Notes under the pieces: generated by a model
What the model was told of the DNA's origin: nothing
The model's input: the letters and a program-made list of their open reading frames with translations, nothing else
Database searches by the model: none
In this document: positions 44,275 to 55,814 of the stretch, piece after piece
Position numbering within the stretch: position 1 is the stretch's first letter
How the letters are laid out: every line of letters starts with the position of its first letter
Made by a program: the position numbers and the translations under genes
Assembly: GCA_036555105.1 (NCBI GenBank)
Contig: DATBMA010000023.1
Coordinates: forward strand, 1-64,000
Direction: 5' to 3'
DNA length: 64,000 bases
Source of the DNA: DATBMA01 sp036555105
Lineage (GTDB): Bacteria; Actinomycetota; Acidimicrobiia; Spongiisociales; ZC4RG35

Positions 44275-45000
44275 TTGCAGACGGCGCTTCTCACCATCGC
44301 CGGGCTCCTGCTCGGGCCCTGGTTGCACACGCTTGCAATCCAGGCCGGAGCCGACCTCCCATTTCGCCTCAACGCTGCCCATTGCCGGGTCTGCGACCAG
44401 CCGGTGTCGACCTTCGACCTCCGCTGCTCCAGTTGCGGGCGCACCCGCTGGCGGGAGTGGCTGACCGGGCTGGTGGCGGCGGCAGGATTCGCCGCCATGA
44501 GCTGGCGGTTCGGCACCGATCCGGTGTTACCCGCCTATGTCTGGCTGGTTGGCACCGGGGTGGTGCTGATCCTCACGGACTTCGATCACTTTCGCATCCC
44601 CAACCGCATCCTCTATCCGGCCACCTTGGTGTCGGTCGTGCTGCTTGCCACCAGCGCCTTGCCCACCGGCCGTGCCCCTGACCTGCTGCGGGGAATGCTG
44701 GCCGGGCTCGCCTACGGCTTGTTCTATTTCCTCGTATTCCTCCTGGCGCGGGGGCGGGGGTTGGGCTTCGGGGACGTGAAGCTGGCCGTGATGCTGGGGC
44801 TTTACGCCGGATTCCAGTCGTGGCCGACGTTGGTCCTCGCCCTCTTCGCCACCGCCATCATCGGGGGGGCGGCAGCCATCATCCTGCTCGGACTGGGCCG
44901 GGGCCGAAAGGCCGAGCTGCCCTATGGACCGCCGCTCATCATGGGAACTTGGCTTGCGATCGTGCTGGGCCCGACGTTCCTCTCTTGGTACCTGGGCTGA
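44275..45000 (+). CDS. Type IV prepilin peptidase, A24 family (241 aa)
   Basis: Two CxxC pairs (C37-C40, C51-C54) lie in the cytoplasmic loop. The catalytic aspartates are in LILTDFDHFRIPN (D102/D104 region) and GLGFGDVKLAVMLGL; about seven membrane helices are predicted. It removes leader peptides from pilin-like proteins and may N-methylate them. No pilin or pilus assembly gene is near; it stands just before aroC, an arrangement seen in other actinobacteria. The TTG start is supported by the preceding -10-like hexamer. Confidence 0.88.
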   Translation: MQTALLTIAGLLLGPWLHTLAIQAGADLPFRLNAAHCRVCDQPVSTFDLRCSSCGRTRWREWLTGLVAAAGFAAMSWRFGTDPVLPAYVWLVGTGVVLILTDFDHFRIPNRILYPATLVSVVLLATSALPTGRAPDLLRGMLAGLAYGLFYFLVFLLARGRGLGFGDVKLAVMLGLYAGFQSWPTLVLALFATAIIGGAAAIILLGLGRGRKAELPYGPPLIMGTWLAIVLGPTFLSWYLG

Positions 45001-45004
45001 GGCT

Positions 45005-45010
45005 TACCAT
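45005..45010 (+). promoter_or_regulatory. Putative -10 hexamer TACCAT for aroC
   Basis: TACCAT ends 8 nt before GTG 45019 and 11 nt before ATG 45022. A leaderless transcript would favour GTG 45019. Confidence 0.45.
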
Positions 45011-45018
45011 CGCAGGCG

Positions 45019-46161
45019 GTGATGCGGTTCCTGACCGCGGGCGAGTCGCACGGTCCCGCCCTGGTCACAATCGTCGAGGGTCTGCCGGCCGGCCTCTCGT
45101 TCAGCAGCGAGGCGCTGGCCGGCGAGCTGGCGCGCCGCCGCCTGGGGTTCGGCCGAGGAGCCCGGATGCGGATCGAGCAGGACGAGCTAGAGGTCCTCGG
45201 AGGTATCAGGCACGGTCGCACCCTGGGCAGCCCCGTATCGGTGCTGATTCGCAACACCGAGTGGGCTCGCTGGTCGCAGGAGATGGCGGCCGAAGGCGAG
45301 CCTGCCGGAATTGCGCTCACCAAGCCCCGACCGGGCCACGCCGATTTGGCGGGGATGCAGAAGTACGACACCACCGACGCCCGCAACATCCTCGAACGCG
45401 CCTCGGCCAGAGAGACCGCCGCCAGAACCGTGGCCGGGTACCTGGCGAAGTGCCTACTGGACTCGATCGGAATCTCGATCGTCTCCCACGTGGTGTCGAT
45501 CGGGAGTGCCCGGGTCGATGACGAGGCAGATCCTCCTGGCCCGGGTGACCTGGACCGGGTGGACGCGTCTTCTGTGCGTTGTTTCCACCCGGAGGCAGAG
45601 CGGGCGATGGTGGAGGCAATCGAGGAGGCCAACAGAGCCGGGGACACCCTCGGCGGCGTGGTGGAGGTCCTCGCCTATTCGGTCCCGCCGGGGCTCGGCA
45701 GCCACGTCCATTGGGACCGGCGGCTCGACAGCCTGTTGGCGGCTGCTCTGATGTCGATTCCCGCCATCAAGGCGGTTGAGGTGGGGGACGGCTTGGCCTC
45801 CGCCTCCCGGCTCGGATCGGCGGCCCACGACGAGATCCTGACCGACCTGACTCGCGCTACCAATCGCGCGGGTGGGATCGAGGGTGGGATGTCGATCGGT
45901 GGGACGGTGCGCCTGCGTGCCGCGATGAAGCCGCTTTCAACGCTGCGCAAGGGCCTTGGCACGGTCGATGTCGCCACCGGGGAGCCTGCTCAGGCGTTCT
46001 TCGAACGCTCGGACGTTTGCGCTGTGCCGGCAGCCGGAGTCGTAGCGGAGCAGATGACGGCGCTGGTGCTGGCTTCCGAGGCCCAGCGAATGTTCGGAGG
46101 CGACACCGTCGACGACTTCATGGCCGCCCACGCGGCCTATCTGCGTCGCCTGGAGCGATGA
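45019..46161 (+). CDS. aroC: Chorismate synthase (380 aa)
   Basis: FLTAGESHGPALVTIVEGLPAGL, RRRLGFGRGARMRIEQDE, RPGHADLAGMQKYDTTDARNILERASARETAARTV and GGMSIGGTVRLRAAMKPLSTL are signature blocks. It uses reduced FMN to turn EPSP into chorismate. The start is GTG 45019 or ATG 45022; a -10-like motif favours the first. The stop overlaps aroK (ATGA). First gene of an aroC-aroK-aroB run. Confidence 0.97.
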   Translation: MMRFLTAGESHGPALVTIVEGLPAGLSFSSEALAGELARRRLGFGRGARMRIEQDELEVLGGIRHGRTLGSPVSVLIRNTEWARWSQEMAAEGEPAGIALTKPRPGHADLAGMQKYDTTDARNILERASARETAARTVAGYLAKCLLDSIGISIVSHVVSIGSARVDDEADPPGPGDLDRVDASSVRCFHPEAERAMVEAIEEANRAGDTLGGVVEVLAYSVPPGLGSHVHWDRRLDSLLAAALMSIPAIKAVEVGDGLASASRLGSAAHDEILTDLTRATNRAGGIEGGMSIGGTVRLRAAMKPLSTLRKGLGTVDVATGEPAQAFFERSDVCAVPAAGVVAEQMTALVLASEAQRMFGGDTVDDFMAAHAAYLRRLER

Positions 46162-46661
46162 TGCCGCTCTGGCTGATCGGGATGCTGGGAGTGGGGAAGT
46201 CCGCAGTTGCCCCACGGCTGGCTGAGGCATTGGGAGTCGAGTCCCACGACACCGATGAGTGGGTGGAACGCCACAGCGGTCGCTCGATTGCGAGGATCTT
46301 TGCCGAGGAAGGCGAGGCCGGCTTTCGGCGTCTCGAGTCCGAGGCCGTCGCCGAGCTGGCATCGGCGGCCGGCGTGGTTGCCACCGGCGGGGGAGCGGTG
46401 ACCAGCCCCGACAACGTCACCCGGATGAAGGGCAGCGGCGTGGTGATCTGGCTGCGCGCTTCGCCCGCAACCCTTGCCGCGCGGTTGGGCGTAGCCGACC
46501 GACCTCTCCTCGACGGAGCCAAGGACCGGGTGGCAACCCTGCACGGCCTGCTCGAGGCACGGGAGGACTCGTATGCGGGCGCCGCCGACCTGCGGGTGGA
46601 GACCGACGGCCTCTCACCTGCCCAGGTCGTGGCCGAAGTCCAGAGGAAGCTGCCGTCGTGA
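46158..46661 (+). CDS. aroK: Shikimate kinase (167 aa)
   Basis: P-loop LIGMLGVGKSAVAPRLAEAL is followed by the shikimate-binding DTDEWVERHSGRSIARIFAEEGEAGFRRLE and GVVATGGGAVTS. RADRPLL-type lid (GVADRPLLDG) completes the fold. It phosphorylates shikimate with ATP. Start ATG 46158 (ATGATG; 46161 is alternative) overlaps the aroC stop. GTGA overlap with aroB at the 3' end. Confidence 0.96.
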   Translation: MMPLWLIGMLGVGKSAVAPRLAEALGVESHDTDEWVERHSGRSIARIFAEEGEAGFRRLESEAVAELASAAGVVATGGGAVTSPDNVTRMKGSGVVIWLRASPATLAARLGVADRPLLDGAKDRVATLHGLLEAREDSYAGAADLRVETDGLSPAQVVAEVQRKLPS

Positions 46662-47671
46662 GGTCGCCGGCCGAGATATGGATCGGATCCGGGCTGCCGG
46701 ATCCATTGCTGCCGGAGCGCACCGGAAGGAGAAGGGTGGCTCTGATCCTGCAGCCGGGAGCGGCTCACCTGGCGGGCTCTGTCTTGACACGATTGGGTGC
46801 ATACGAGGTGGTCACGGTGGACATTCCGGACGGCGAGGAGGCCAAGCACCTCCAGGTCGTGTCGGATGTCTATGACGTCCTCGAACGGTCCCTCATCGGC
46901 CGGCTCGACACCATCGTTGGCCTCGGAGGGGGAGCGGCCACCGACCTGGCCGGGTTCGTCGCCTCCACCTGGATGCGGGGCATCGAGGTGGTGCAGATCC
47001 CGACCACGTTGCTTGCCGCGGTCGACGCCGCCATCGGGGGAAAGACCGGGATCGATCGAGCCGGCAAGAACCTGGTGGGAACCTTTTGGGATCCGTCCCG
47101 GGTGCTCGTCAACCTGGAGATCATGCGGGCCCTTCCCCCAGATCGGCTTCGGGACGGGCTGGCCGAGATCATCAAGATCGGCCTCGTAGCCGACCCTGCC
47201 CTCTTCGGCGAGCTCGAAGGGCCCGACTCATCGCTTGATCTGGAGGCTCTGGTGAGGGCAGCGATCTCCACCAAGCTGGCCGTGATCGTCGACGACCCCT
47301 ACGACCTGGATGGGCGCCGGGCGATCCTCAACTTCGGACACACCATCGGCCATGCCGTGGAGAGAGCAGGGTCCCTGACCCACGGCGAGGCCGTTGCGGT
47401 CGGGATGGTGGCAGCCGGCCACCTGTCGGCTGAGCGACTGGGCTTCGAGGCTCTGGCGAGGATCGAGGCGTGCCTGCGCCTCCACGGGCTCCCGTTGGCG
47501 GTCCCCGGGATCCGAGCCGGCGCCGTCATCGACCTGCTCGCGTTGGACAAGAAGAAGGACGAATCGGGGCTGCGGATGGTGCTGCTGGCCGATCTCGGCC
47601 GGCCGATGCTGGTTCCGGTCGACTTCGCCGAGATCGAACCGGCTCTGTCCGCCATCGGAATTGACAGCTGA
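46658..47671 (+). CDS. aroB: 3-dehydroquinate synthase (337 aa)
   Basis: IPDGEEAKHLQVVSDVYDVLERSLIGRLDTIVGLGGGAATDLAGFVASTWMRG-type blocks show NAD binding. IPTTLLAAVDAAIGGKTGID and GLAEIIKIGL supply catalytic Lys residues. LNFGHTIGHAVE and HGEAVAVGM supply zinc-binding His. It makes 3-dehydroquinate in the shikimate pathway. Slightly short at the N-terminus compared with E. coli but typical of actinobacteria. Start GTG 46658 overlaps aroK. Confidence 0.96.
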   Translation: MRSPAEIWIGSGLPDPLLPERTGRRRVALILQPGAAHLAGSVLTRLGAYEVVTVDIPDGEEAKHLQVVSDVYDVLERSLIGRLDTIVGLGGGAATDLAGFVASTWMRGIEVVQIPTTLLAAVDAAIGGKTGIDRAGKNLVGTFWDPSRVLVNLEIMRALPPDRLRDGLAEIIKIGLVADPALFGELEGPDSSLDLEALVRAAISTKLAVIVDDPYDLDGRRAILNFGHTIGHAVERAGSLTHGEAVAVGMVAAGHLSAERLGFEALARIEACLRLHGLPLAVPGIRAGAVIDLLALDKKKDESGLRMVLLADLGRPMLVPVDFAEIEPALSAIGIDS

Positions 47672-47713
47672 CCGCACACCTTCCTACAGGTAGGGCCACC
47701 AGGAGCAAGACAC

Positions 47714-48271
47714 ATGGTTTCCACCAACGACTGTCGGCCGGGGATGGCCCTCGACCTCGGGGACGGCATCTTCACCATCATCGAGTACCAGCATGTCAAG
47801 CCGGGGAAGGGGAGGGCGTTCGTCCGCATGCGGCTGCGCAACATCGAGACCGGGCAAGTGCTCGACCGCACCTTCCGGGCCGGCGAGGACGTCTCTCAGG
47901 CCATCATCGAGCGCCGGGAGCATCAGTTCCTCTACAAGGACGACCTGGGCCTGCACTTCATGAGCTTGGAGGACTTCTCGCAGATGGCGATGAGCCCAGC
48001 CGAGGTCGGGGAGGCGGTCAGCTTCCTGACCGACGGCTCCACTGTCACTCTTGCGCTGTACAAGGGCAAACCGATATCGGTGGAGTTGCCGGCCTCGGTC
48101 GAGATGGAAGTGACCTACACCGAGCCCGGGGTGCGAGGCGACCGGGTCTCCGGGGCATACAAACCGGCGACAGTGGAGACCGGGCTGGTCGTGCAGGTCC
48201 CGTTGTTCGTCAACCAAGGCGACCGCGTGAAAGTCGATACTCGCTCAGGCGAGTACATCACCAGGGTGTGA
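47714..48271 (+). CDS. efp: Elongation factor P (185 aa)
   Basis: Three beta-barrel domains. The tip loop is HVKPGKGRAFVR with Lys32 at the position that is modified in many bacteria. YITRV closes the third domain. It rescues ribosomes stalled at proline stretches. No modification enzymes (epmA/B, ymfI) are in the window. ATG start preceded by CAGGAGC; nusB overlaps by 4 nt. aroB-efp-nusB is a classic gene order. Confidence 0.97.
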   Translation: MVSTNDCRPGMALDLGDGIFTIIEYQHVKPGKGRAFVRMRLRNIETGQVLDRTFRAGEDVSQAIIERREHQFLYKDDLGLHFMSLEDFSQMAMSPAEVGEAVSFLTDGSTVTLALYKGKPISVELPASVEMEVTYTEPGVRGDRVSGAYKPATVETGLVVQVPLFVNQGDRVKVDTRSGEYITRV

Positions 48272-48654
48272 GCACCGACGCACGCGACCTGGCAGTGGCC
48301 GCCTTGTATGAGTTGGACCTGAGGGGGAGCACGGAACCCCCCACAGACCTCCCTCCCAAAGCGGCCGCGCTCGTGGCCGGGGTGATCGAGCATCGGAACG
48401 AGCTGGATGAAGCCATCGACACGGTCTCCGAGCACTGGAGACTGGAGCGCATGCCGGTGGTGGACAGGGCCATTCTCAGGCTCGGCGTCTTCGAGCTGCG
48501 CCACCGGCCTCGAACTCCGGCGGCAGTGGTCGTCTCCGAAGCCGTTCGGTTGGCGAAGGAGTACTCCACCGAGCGGAGCGGGGCATTCGTCAACGGAGTG
48601 CTTGCCACGCTGGCCGAACAAACGGGTGCCTCTACCCCGCCCGAGTCTGGCTGA
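48268..48654 (+). CDS. nusB: Transcription antitermination factor NusB (128 aa)
   Basis: ARDLAVAALYELDLRG, the centre WRLERMPVVDRAILRLGVFEL and the end AVVVSEAVRLAKEYSTERSGAFVNGVLATLA match the NusB helical fold. It binds boxA RNA with NusE/S10 in rRNA antitermination. GTG 48268 overlaps efp. The pyr operon starts 74 nt downstream, after its own promoter-like TAGCCT (48677-48682). Confidence 0.95.
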   Translation: MSTDARDLAVAALYELDLRGSTEPPTDLPPKAAALVAGVIEHRNELDEAIDTVSEHWRLERMPVVDRAILRLGVFELRHRPRTPAAVVVSEAVRLAKEYSTERSGAFVNGVLATLAEQTGASTPPESG

Positions 48655-48676
48655 CCGAGTCGGAGGGGACGGCTGC

Positions 48677-48682
48677 TAGCCT
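48677..48682 (+). promoter_or_regulatory. Putative -10 hexamer TAGCCT of the pyr operon
   Basis: TAGCCT is placed so that a transcript would start near 48689. That gives a leader of about 40 nt that contains the PyrR-binding hairpin. Motif-based. Confidence 0.4.
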
Positions 48683-48699
48683 CGCCCCCGCCTTTAAGT

Positions 48700-48717
48700 C
48701 CGGTCCAGAGAGGCCGG
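48700..48717 (+). promoter_or_regulatory. PyrR-binding RNA hairpin upstream of pyrR
   Basis: CCGG-T-CC-AGAGA-GG-CCGG forms a stem with a bulged U and loop AGAGA. It matches the PyrR-binding loop core UCCAGAGAGGCY known from Bacillus pyr attenuators and actinobacterial pyr leaders. The 3' side abuts the ribosome binding site GGGAAGGAG (48716-48724) of pyrR, and no terminator hairpin follows. PyrR with UMP would therefore block translation rather than cause termination, as reported for Mycobacterium. Confidence 0.85.
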
Positions 48718-48728
48718 GAAGGAGCGAA

Positions 48729-49253
48729 GTGCCACAGGTCATGGATGAGGCCGATGTCGGCCGGGCGATCAAGCGGATCGCCCACGAGATGCTCGAGCGC
48801 CATCGGGGCGCCGACGGTCTGATTCTTCTCGGCGTTCACACCCGGGGCGTCCCTCTTGCCTCTGCCCTGGCCGCAGCCGTCTCCGAGCTCGGCGAGCCGG
48901 TTCCGGTGGGTGAGATCGACATCGGGCCTTATCGGGACGACCTGGGCCGCCGCCCCACCACCCGGCTCGGCCGGACATCCCTGCCGGTCGATCCCAACGA
49001 CCGAACGGTCGTGCTGGTGGACGACGTCCTGTTCACCGGGAGGACGATCCGGGCTGCACTCGACGCCGTATCCGATCTCGGCAGGCCCGCCTCGATCGAG
49101 TTGGCGGTGCTGGTGGACCGGGGCCACCGCCAGCTGCCGATCCGCCCTGACTACATCGGCAAGAACCTGCCGACATCGCTCGACGAGCGAGTCACAGTAA
49201 AGGTGGGCGCCGTCGACGGCGACACCGGAGTCTGGGTGGAACGAGCTCTATGA
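48729..49253 (+). CDS. pyrR: Bifunctional pyr operon regulator/uracil phosphoribosyltransferase (174 aa)
   Basis: MDEADVGRAIKRIAHEMLERH, LILLGVHTRGVPLA, the PRPP loop VVLVDDVLFTGRTIRAAL and LPIRPDYIGKNLPTS are the PyrR signature. It binds pyr mRNA in response to UMP and has side UPRTase activity. First gene of the operon, directly after its own binding hairpin, so autogenous. GTG start. The stop overlaps pyrB by 4 nt. Confidence 0.97.
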   Translation: MPQVMDEADVGRAIKRIAHEMLERHRGADGLILLGVHTRGVPLASALAAAVSELGEPVPVGEIDIGPYRDDLGRRPTTRLGRTSLPVDPNDRTVVLVDDVLFTGRTIRAALDAVSDLGRPASIELAVLVDRGHRQLPIRPDYIGKNLPTSLDERVTVKVGAVDGDTGVWVERAL

Positions 49254-50161
49254 GTCACCTGCTGACCGTCGAGGGCCTGCCCCGCGAGGAGATCGAGGAG
49301 ATTCTCGACACAGCCGAGAGCTTCATGGAGGTCTTGGAGAGGGACATCCCCAAGGTGCCGGCGCTGCGCGGCTCCACCGTCGCCACGATGTTCTTCGAGG
49401 CATCGACCAGGACCCGGCTCTCGTTTGAGCGGGCAGCCAAAGCTCTGTCGGCGGATGTGATGACCTTCAACCCTGGGACCTCCTCTGTCTCGAAAGGCGA
49501 GAGCCTCAAGGACACAGCCCTGACCCTGCAAGCGATGGGATGCAACTTGATGGTTGTGCGTCACCAGGCGGTGGGAGCGGCACACCGCATCGCCGAATGG
49601 GTCGACTGCCCGGTGGTGAATGCCGGCGACGGTGCCCACCAGCATCCGACCCAGGCGCTGATCGACTGCCTGGCGCTGCGGCGCCGGTTCGGCAAGCTCG
49701 ACGGGTTGCGAGTGTCGGTGGTTGGTGACATCCGCCACTCGCGGGTGGCCCGCTCGGATGCCTTCGCCTTCACCGCCATGGGCGCCAGCGTCACATGGGT
49801 GGCGCCCGCCACGCTGCTTCCTCCTTCGCTCGAGATGTTCCCGGTCACCGCCACTGCCGACCTCGAGCCCCAGCTGCCTGACAGCGACGTCATCTATCTG
49901 CTGAGGGTCCAGTCCGAGCGCGGGGCTACGAGTGGCCTGCCTTCGTCATCGGAGTTCGCCGCTCGTTATGGAATGGACCTGGATCGCCTAGCCCGACTGC
50001 CGAGTGAAGCCGTGGTCATGCATCCCGGGCCCATCAACCGCGGTGTCGAGCTGGCGGGGGCGGTCGCCGACGATCCCCGTTCGCTCATCGTCGAGCAGGT
50101 CGGCGTGGGAGTGGCGGTCCGGATGGCAGTGCTCTTCCGGCTATCGGGGGGGCAGCTGTGA
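49250..50161 (+). CDS. pyrB: Aspartate carbamoyltransferase catalytic subunit (303 aa)
   Basis: FFEASTRTRLSFERAAKAL binds carbamoyl phosphate. VVRHQAVGAAHRIAEWVDCPVVNAGDGAHQHPTQALID and RVSVVGDIRHSRVARSD follow. VMHPGPINRGVEL closes the active site. It makes carbamoyl aspartate. No pyrI regulatory subunit is present; regulation probably occurs through PyrR. Overlaps pyrR and pyrC by 4 nt each. Confidence 0.97.
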   Translation: MSHLLTVEGLPREEIEEILDTAESFMEVLERDIPKVPALRGSTVATMFFEASTRTRLSFERAAKALSADVMTFNPGTSSVSKGESLKDTALTLQAMGCNLMVVRHQAVGAAHRIAEWVDCPVVNAGDGAHQHPTQALIDCLALRRRFGKLDGLRVSVVGDIRHSRVARSDAFAFTAMGASVTWVAPATLLPPSLEMFPVTATADLEPQLPDSDVIYLLRVQSERGATSGLPSSSEFAARYGMDLDRLARLPSEAVVMHPGPINRGVELAGAVADDPRSLIVEQVGVGVAVRMAVLFRLSGGQL

Positions 50162-51423
50162 GCTTGCTGATTCGCGGCGGGTTGGTGCTCACCGGGTCGG
50201 GCATGGTGAATGCGGACGTGCTGGTCGAGGGAGATGGGGTGACGGCGATCGGGCTCGATCTGCAGGCCGACTCCGAGATTGATGCCAGCGGCTGCTGGGT
50301 GGGTCCCGGCCTCGTGGACCTCCACACCCATCTGCGGCAGCCTGGGTTTGAATGGAAAGAGGACATTGCCAGCGGGAGCAGGGCAGCCGCCGCCGGTGGC
50401 TACACGGCGGTGCTGGCGATGCCCAATACCGAGCCTGCCGTCGACTCGGGAGCGGTGGCCAGGTTCGTTGCGTCCGAGGGCCGATCCGCCGGTCTGTGTG
50501 AGGTCGCCGTCGCCGGGGCCATCAGCGCCGGACGCAACGGCGAATACCTCGCCCATCTCGACGAGCTCTGGGAGGCCGGAGCCCGCATCTTCACCGACGA
50601 TGGCAACTGCCTTGCCAACTCCGGGCTGCTGCGGGCGGCGATGGAGTACCTGGCGGGGAGAGGCGGGGTCATCGCCCAGCACTGCGAGGACACGGGACTC
50701 TCGGATGGCGGACACATGCACGAAGGGGCGGTGTCCTCACTGCTTGGTATCGGCGGCATCCCGGCTCTGGCCGAGGAGTCGATCCTGGCTCGGGATCTCG
50801 CCCTGGTGCGGCTCACGGGCGTCGCCTATCACGCGATGCACCTCTCCACCGCCGGCAGCGTCGATCTGATCGCCCGCGCCAAGGCGGAGGGTCTGCCGGT
50901 GACAGCGGAGGCCACTCCGCATCATCTGACCTTCGACGACGCCACCGTGCGAAGCCTGGATCCCACCTACAAGATGTATCCACCACTGCGCGGCATCGCC
51001 GACCTCGAGGCTCTGCGCAGTGGGGTGGCTGGCGGAGTGATCGACGCGGTGGCCACCGATCACGCCCCCCATGCCCCTCACGAGTGCGAGGTCCCGTTCG
51101 AAGAAGCCCCTCGCGGGGTGATCGGCCTCGAGACCGCGGCCGCCGCCGTCAATACTGCTCTCAGTCCGACTCCCGAAGTCTTCTTCGACCGAATGTCCAC
51201 GGCTCCCGCCCGCATCGCCCGCCTGCAACGGCATGGGCTCCCGGTAGAGCCGGGAGGGCCTGCCAACCTCGTCGTGTTCGCTCCAGGACAGGACTGGATC
51301 CCGGTTTCCTTCATCTCCAAGTCCGCAAACTCGCCGTTCCTCGGAGCCGAATTACGGGGCCGTGTGATGCACACCATTTGGGAGGGCAAGGTCACCCACA
51401 GCACGGTCGAGGCGAGAGCATGA
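50158..51423 (+). CDS. pyrC: Dihydroorotase (421 aa)
   Basis: Amidohydrolase with VDLHTHLRQPGFEWKEDI (HxH), GGYTAVLAMPNTEPAVDS, later metal His in QHCED and AMHLSTAGSVDLI, and ATDHAPHAPHEC (catalytic Asp). This is the class I type usually encoded next to pyrB. It cyclises carbamoyl aspartate to dihydroorotate. GTG 50158 overlaps the pyrB stop; the stop overlaps carA. Confidence 0.96.
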   Translation: MSLLIRGGLVLTGSGMVNADVLVEGDGVTAIGLDLQADSEIDASGCWVGPGLVDLHTHLRQPGFEWKEDIASGSRAAAAGGYTAVLAMPNTEPAVDSGAVARFVASEGRSAGLCEVAVAGAISAGRNGEYLAHLDELWEAGARIFTDDGNCLANSGLLRAAMEYLAGRGGVIAQHCEDTGLSDGGHMHEGAVSSLLGIGGIPALAEESILARDLALVRLTGVAYHAMHLSTAGSVDLIARAKAEGLPVTAEATPHHLTFDDATVRSLDPTYKMYPPLRGIADLEALRSGVAGGVIDAVATDHAPHAPHECEVPFEEAPRGVIGLETAAAAVNTALSPTPEVFFDRMSTAPARIARLQRHGLPVEPGGPANLVVFAPGQDWIPVSFISKSANSPFLGAELRGRVMHTIWEGKVTHSTVEARA

Positions 51424-52574
51424 AGGCCGGCGGGCTGCTGGTGACCGCCGAAGGCGATGCCTTCGCCGGAGTCTCCGTAGGCGCCGAGGGGATGGCCGTC
51501 GGTGAGGTCGTCTTCAACACGACCATGACCGGATACCAAGAGGTGATCTCGGACCCTTCCTATGCCGGTCAGTTGGTGGTCATGACGATGCCTCACATCG
51601 GCAACTACGGCGTTGCCGAGGCCGACATGCAGTCGCCTGCGCCGGCCGCGGCCGGGCTGCTGGTCCGATCGCTCACCAACTCACCCACCGGCTGGAGGAG
51701 CGAGGGGAGTTACGGAGAGTTCCTGGCGGCGCACGGGCTCGTGACCCTGGCCGAGATCGACACCCGCAGGCTCACCCGTTACATCAGGTCGAAGGGAGCC
51801 ATGCCTGCCGCCATGGGCAGCGATTTGAGTGAGTCGGATCTGCGAGAGGCTGCTGCTGCCGCACCGCCGATGACGGGACTCGATCTCGCCTCGGTGGTCA
51901 GCACCAAGGAGCCATACCGGGTCGAGGCGGTGGGGGAGCGACGGGGGCTGGTGGCGGCCATCGACCTCGGTATCAAGCGCGACATCCTTGCCCACCTGAC
52001 CCGATTGGGCCTGGAGGTAGTGGTGCTGCCGTCATCGGCCTCGTCAGAGCAGATCCTCTCGCTCGAACCGGACGGGCTGTTCCTGTCCAACGGGCCAGGG
52101 GATCCCGAGCCGCTGCACGAAGCCTCCAACGCGCTCCGAGGGGTCCTGGGCAAGGTGCCGGTTTTCGGCATCTGCCTCGGCCATCAAGTGCTTGGACTGG
52201 CACTGGGTGCGAGGACGTTCAAGCTCCCCTTTGGCCACCATGGTGGGAACCACCCGGTCCGCCGCCTCGGTGACGGACGGGTCGAGATCACCAGCCAGAA
52301 CCATGGCTTTGCTGTCGATCTCTGGAGCCTCGCCTCCTCCAACCGCCCAGCCAGCAGCGGCAGCTTGGCCTCGGCCGACATGCTTCCCGAACGAGTCGAG
52401 ACCGACTTCGGGCCCGTCGAGCCCACCCACCAGAACCTGAACGATGGCAGCCTCGAAGGCCTCAGGTGCCTGGAGGTCCCCGCATACTCGGTCCAGTACC
52501 ACCCGGAGGCGGCGCCAGGCCCTCACGAGGCCTCTGCTCTGTTCGACCGGTTCCTCGAATTGATGGAGGTCTGA
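51420..52574 (+). CDS. carA: Carbamoyl-phosphate synthase small subunit (384 aa)
   Basis: GEVVFNTTMTGYQEVISDPSYAGQLV marks the N-terminal domain. The glutaminase has FLSNGPGDPEPL, FGICLGHQVLGLALGA (nucleophile Cys) and a terminal YHPEAAPGPHEA (His, Glu). It supplies ammonia to CarB. ATG 51420 overlaps pyrC; the longer open frame upstream lies inside pyrC and is not used. Confidence 0.97.
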   Translation: MKAGGLLVTAEGDAFAGVSVGAEGMAVGEVVFNTTMTGYQEVISDPSYAGQLVVMTMPHIGNYGVAEADMQSPAPAAAGLLVRSLTNSPTGWRSEGSYGEFLAAHGLVTLAEIDTRRLTRYIRSKGAMPAAMGSDLSESDLREAAAAAPPMTGLDLASVVSTKEPYRVEAVGERRGLVAAIDLGIKRDILAHLTRLGLEVVVLPSSASSEQILSLEPDGLFLSNGPGDPEPLHEASNALRGVLGKVPVFGICLGHQVLGLALGARTFKLPFGHHGGNHPVRRLGDGRVEITSQNHGFAVDLWSLASSNRPASSGSLASADMLPERVETDFGPVEPTHQNLNDGSLEGLRCLEVPAYSVQYHPEAAPGPHEASALFDRFLELMEV

Positions 52575-55795
<3,221 letters not shown>

Positions 55796-55814
<19 letters not shown>

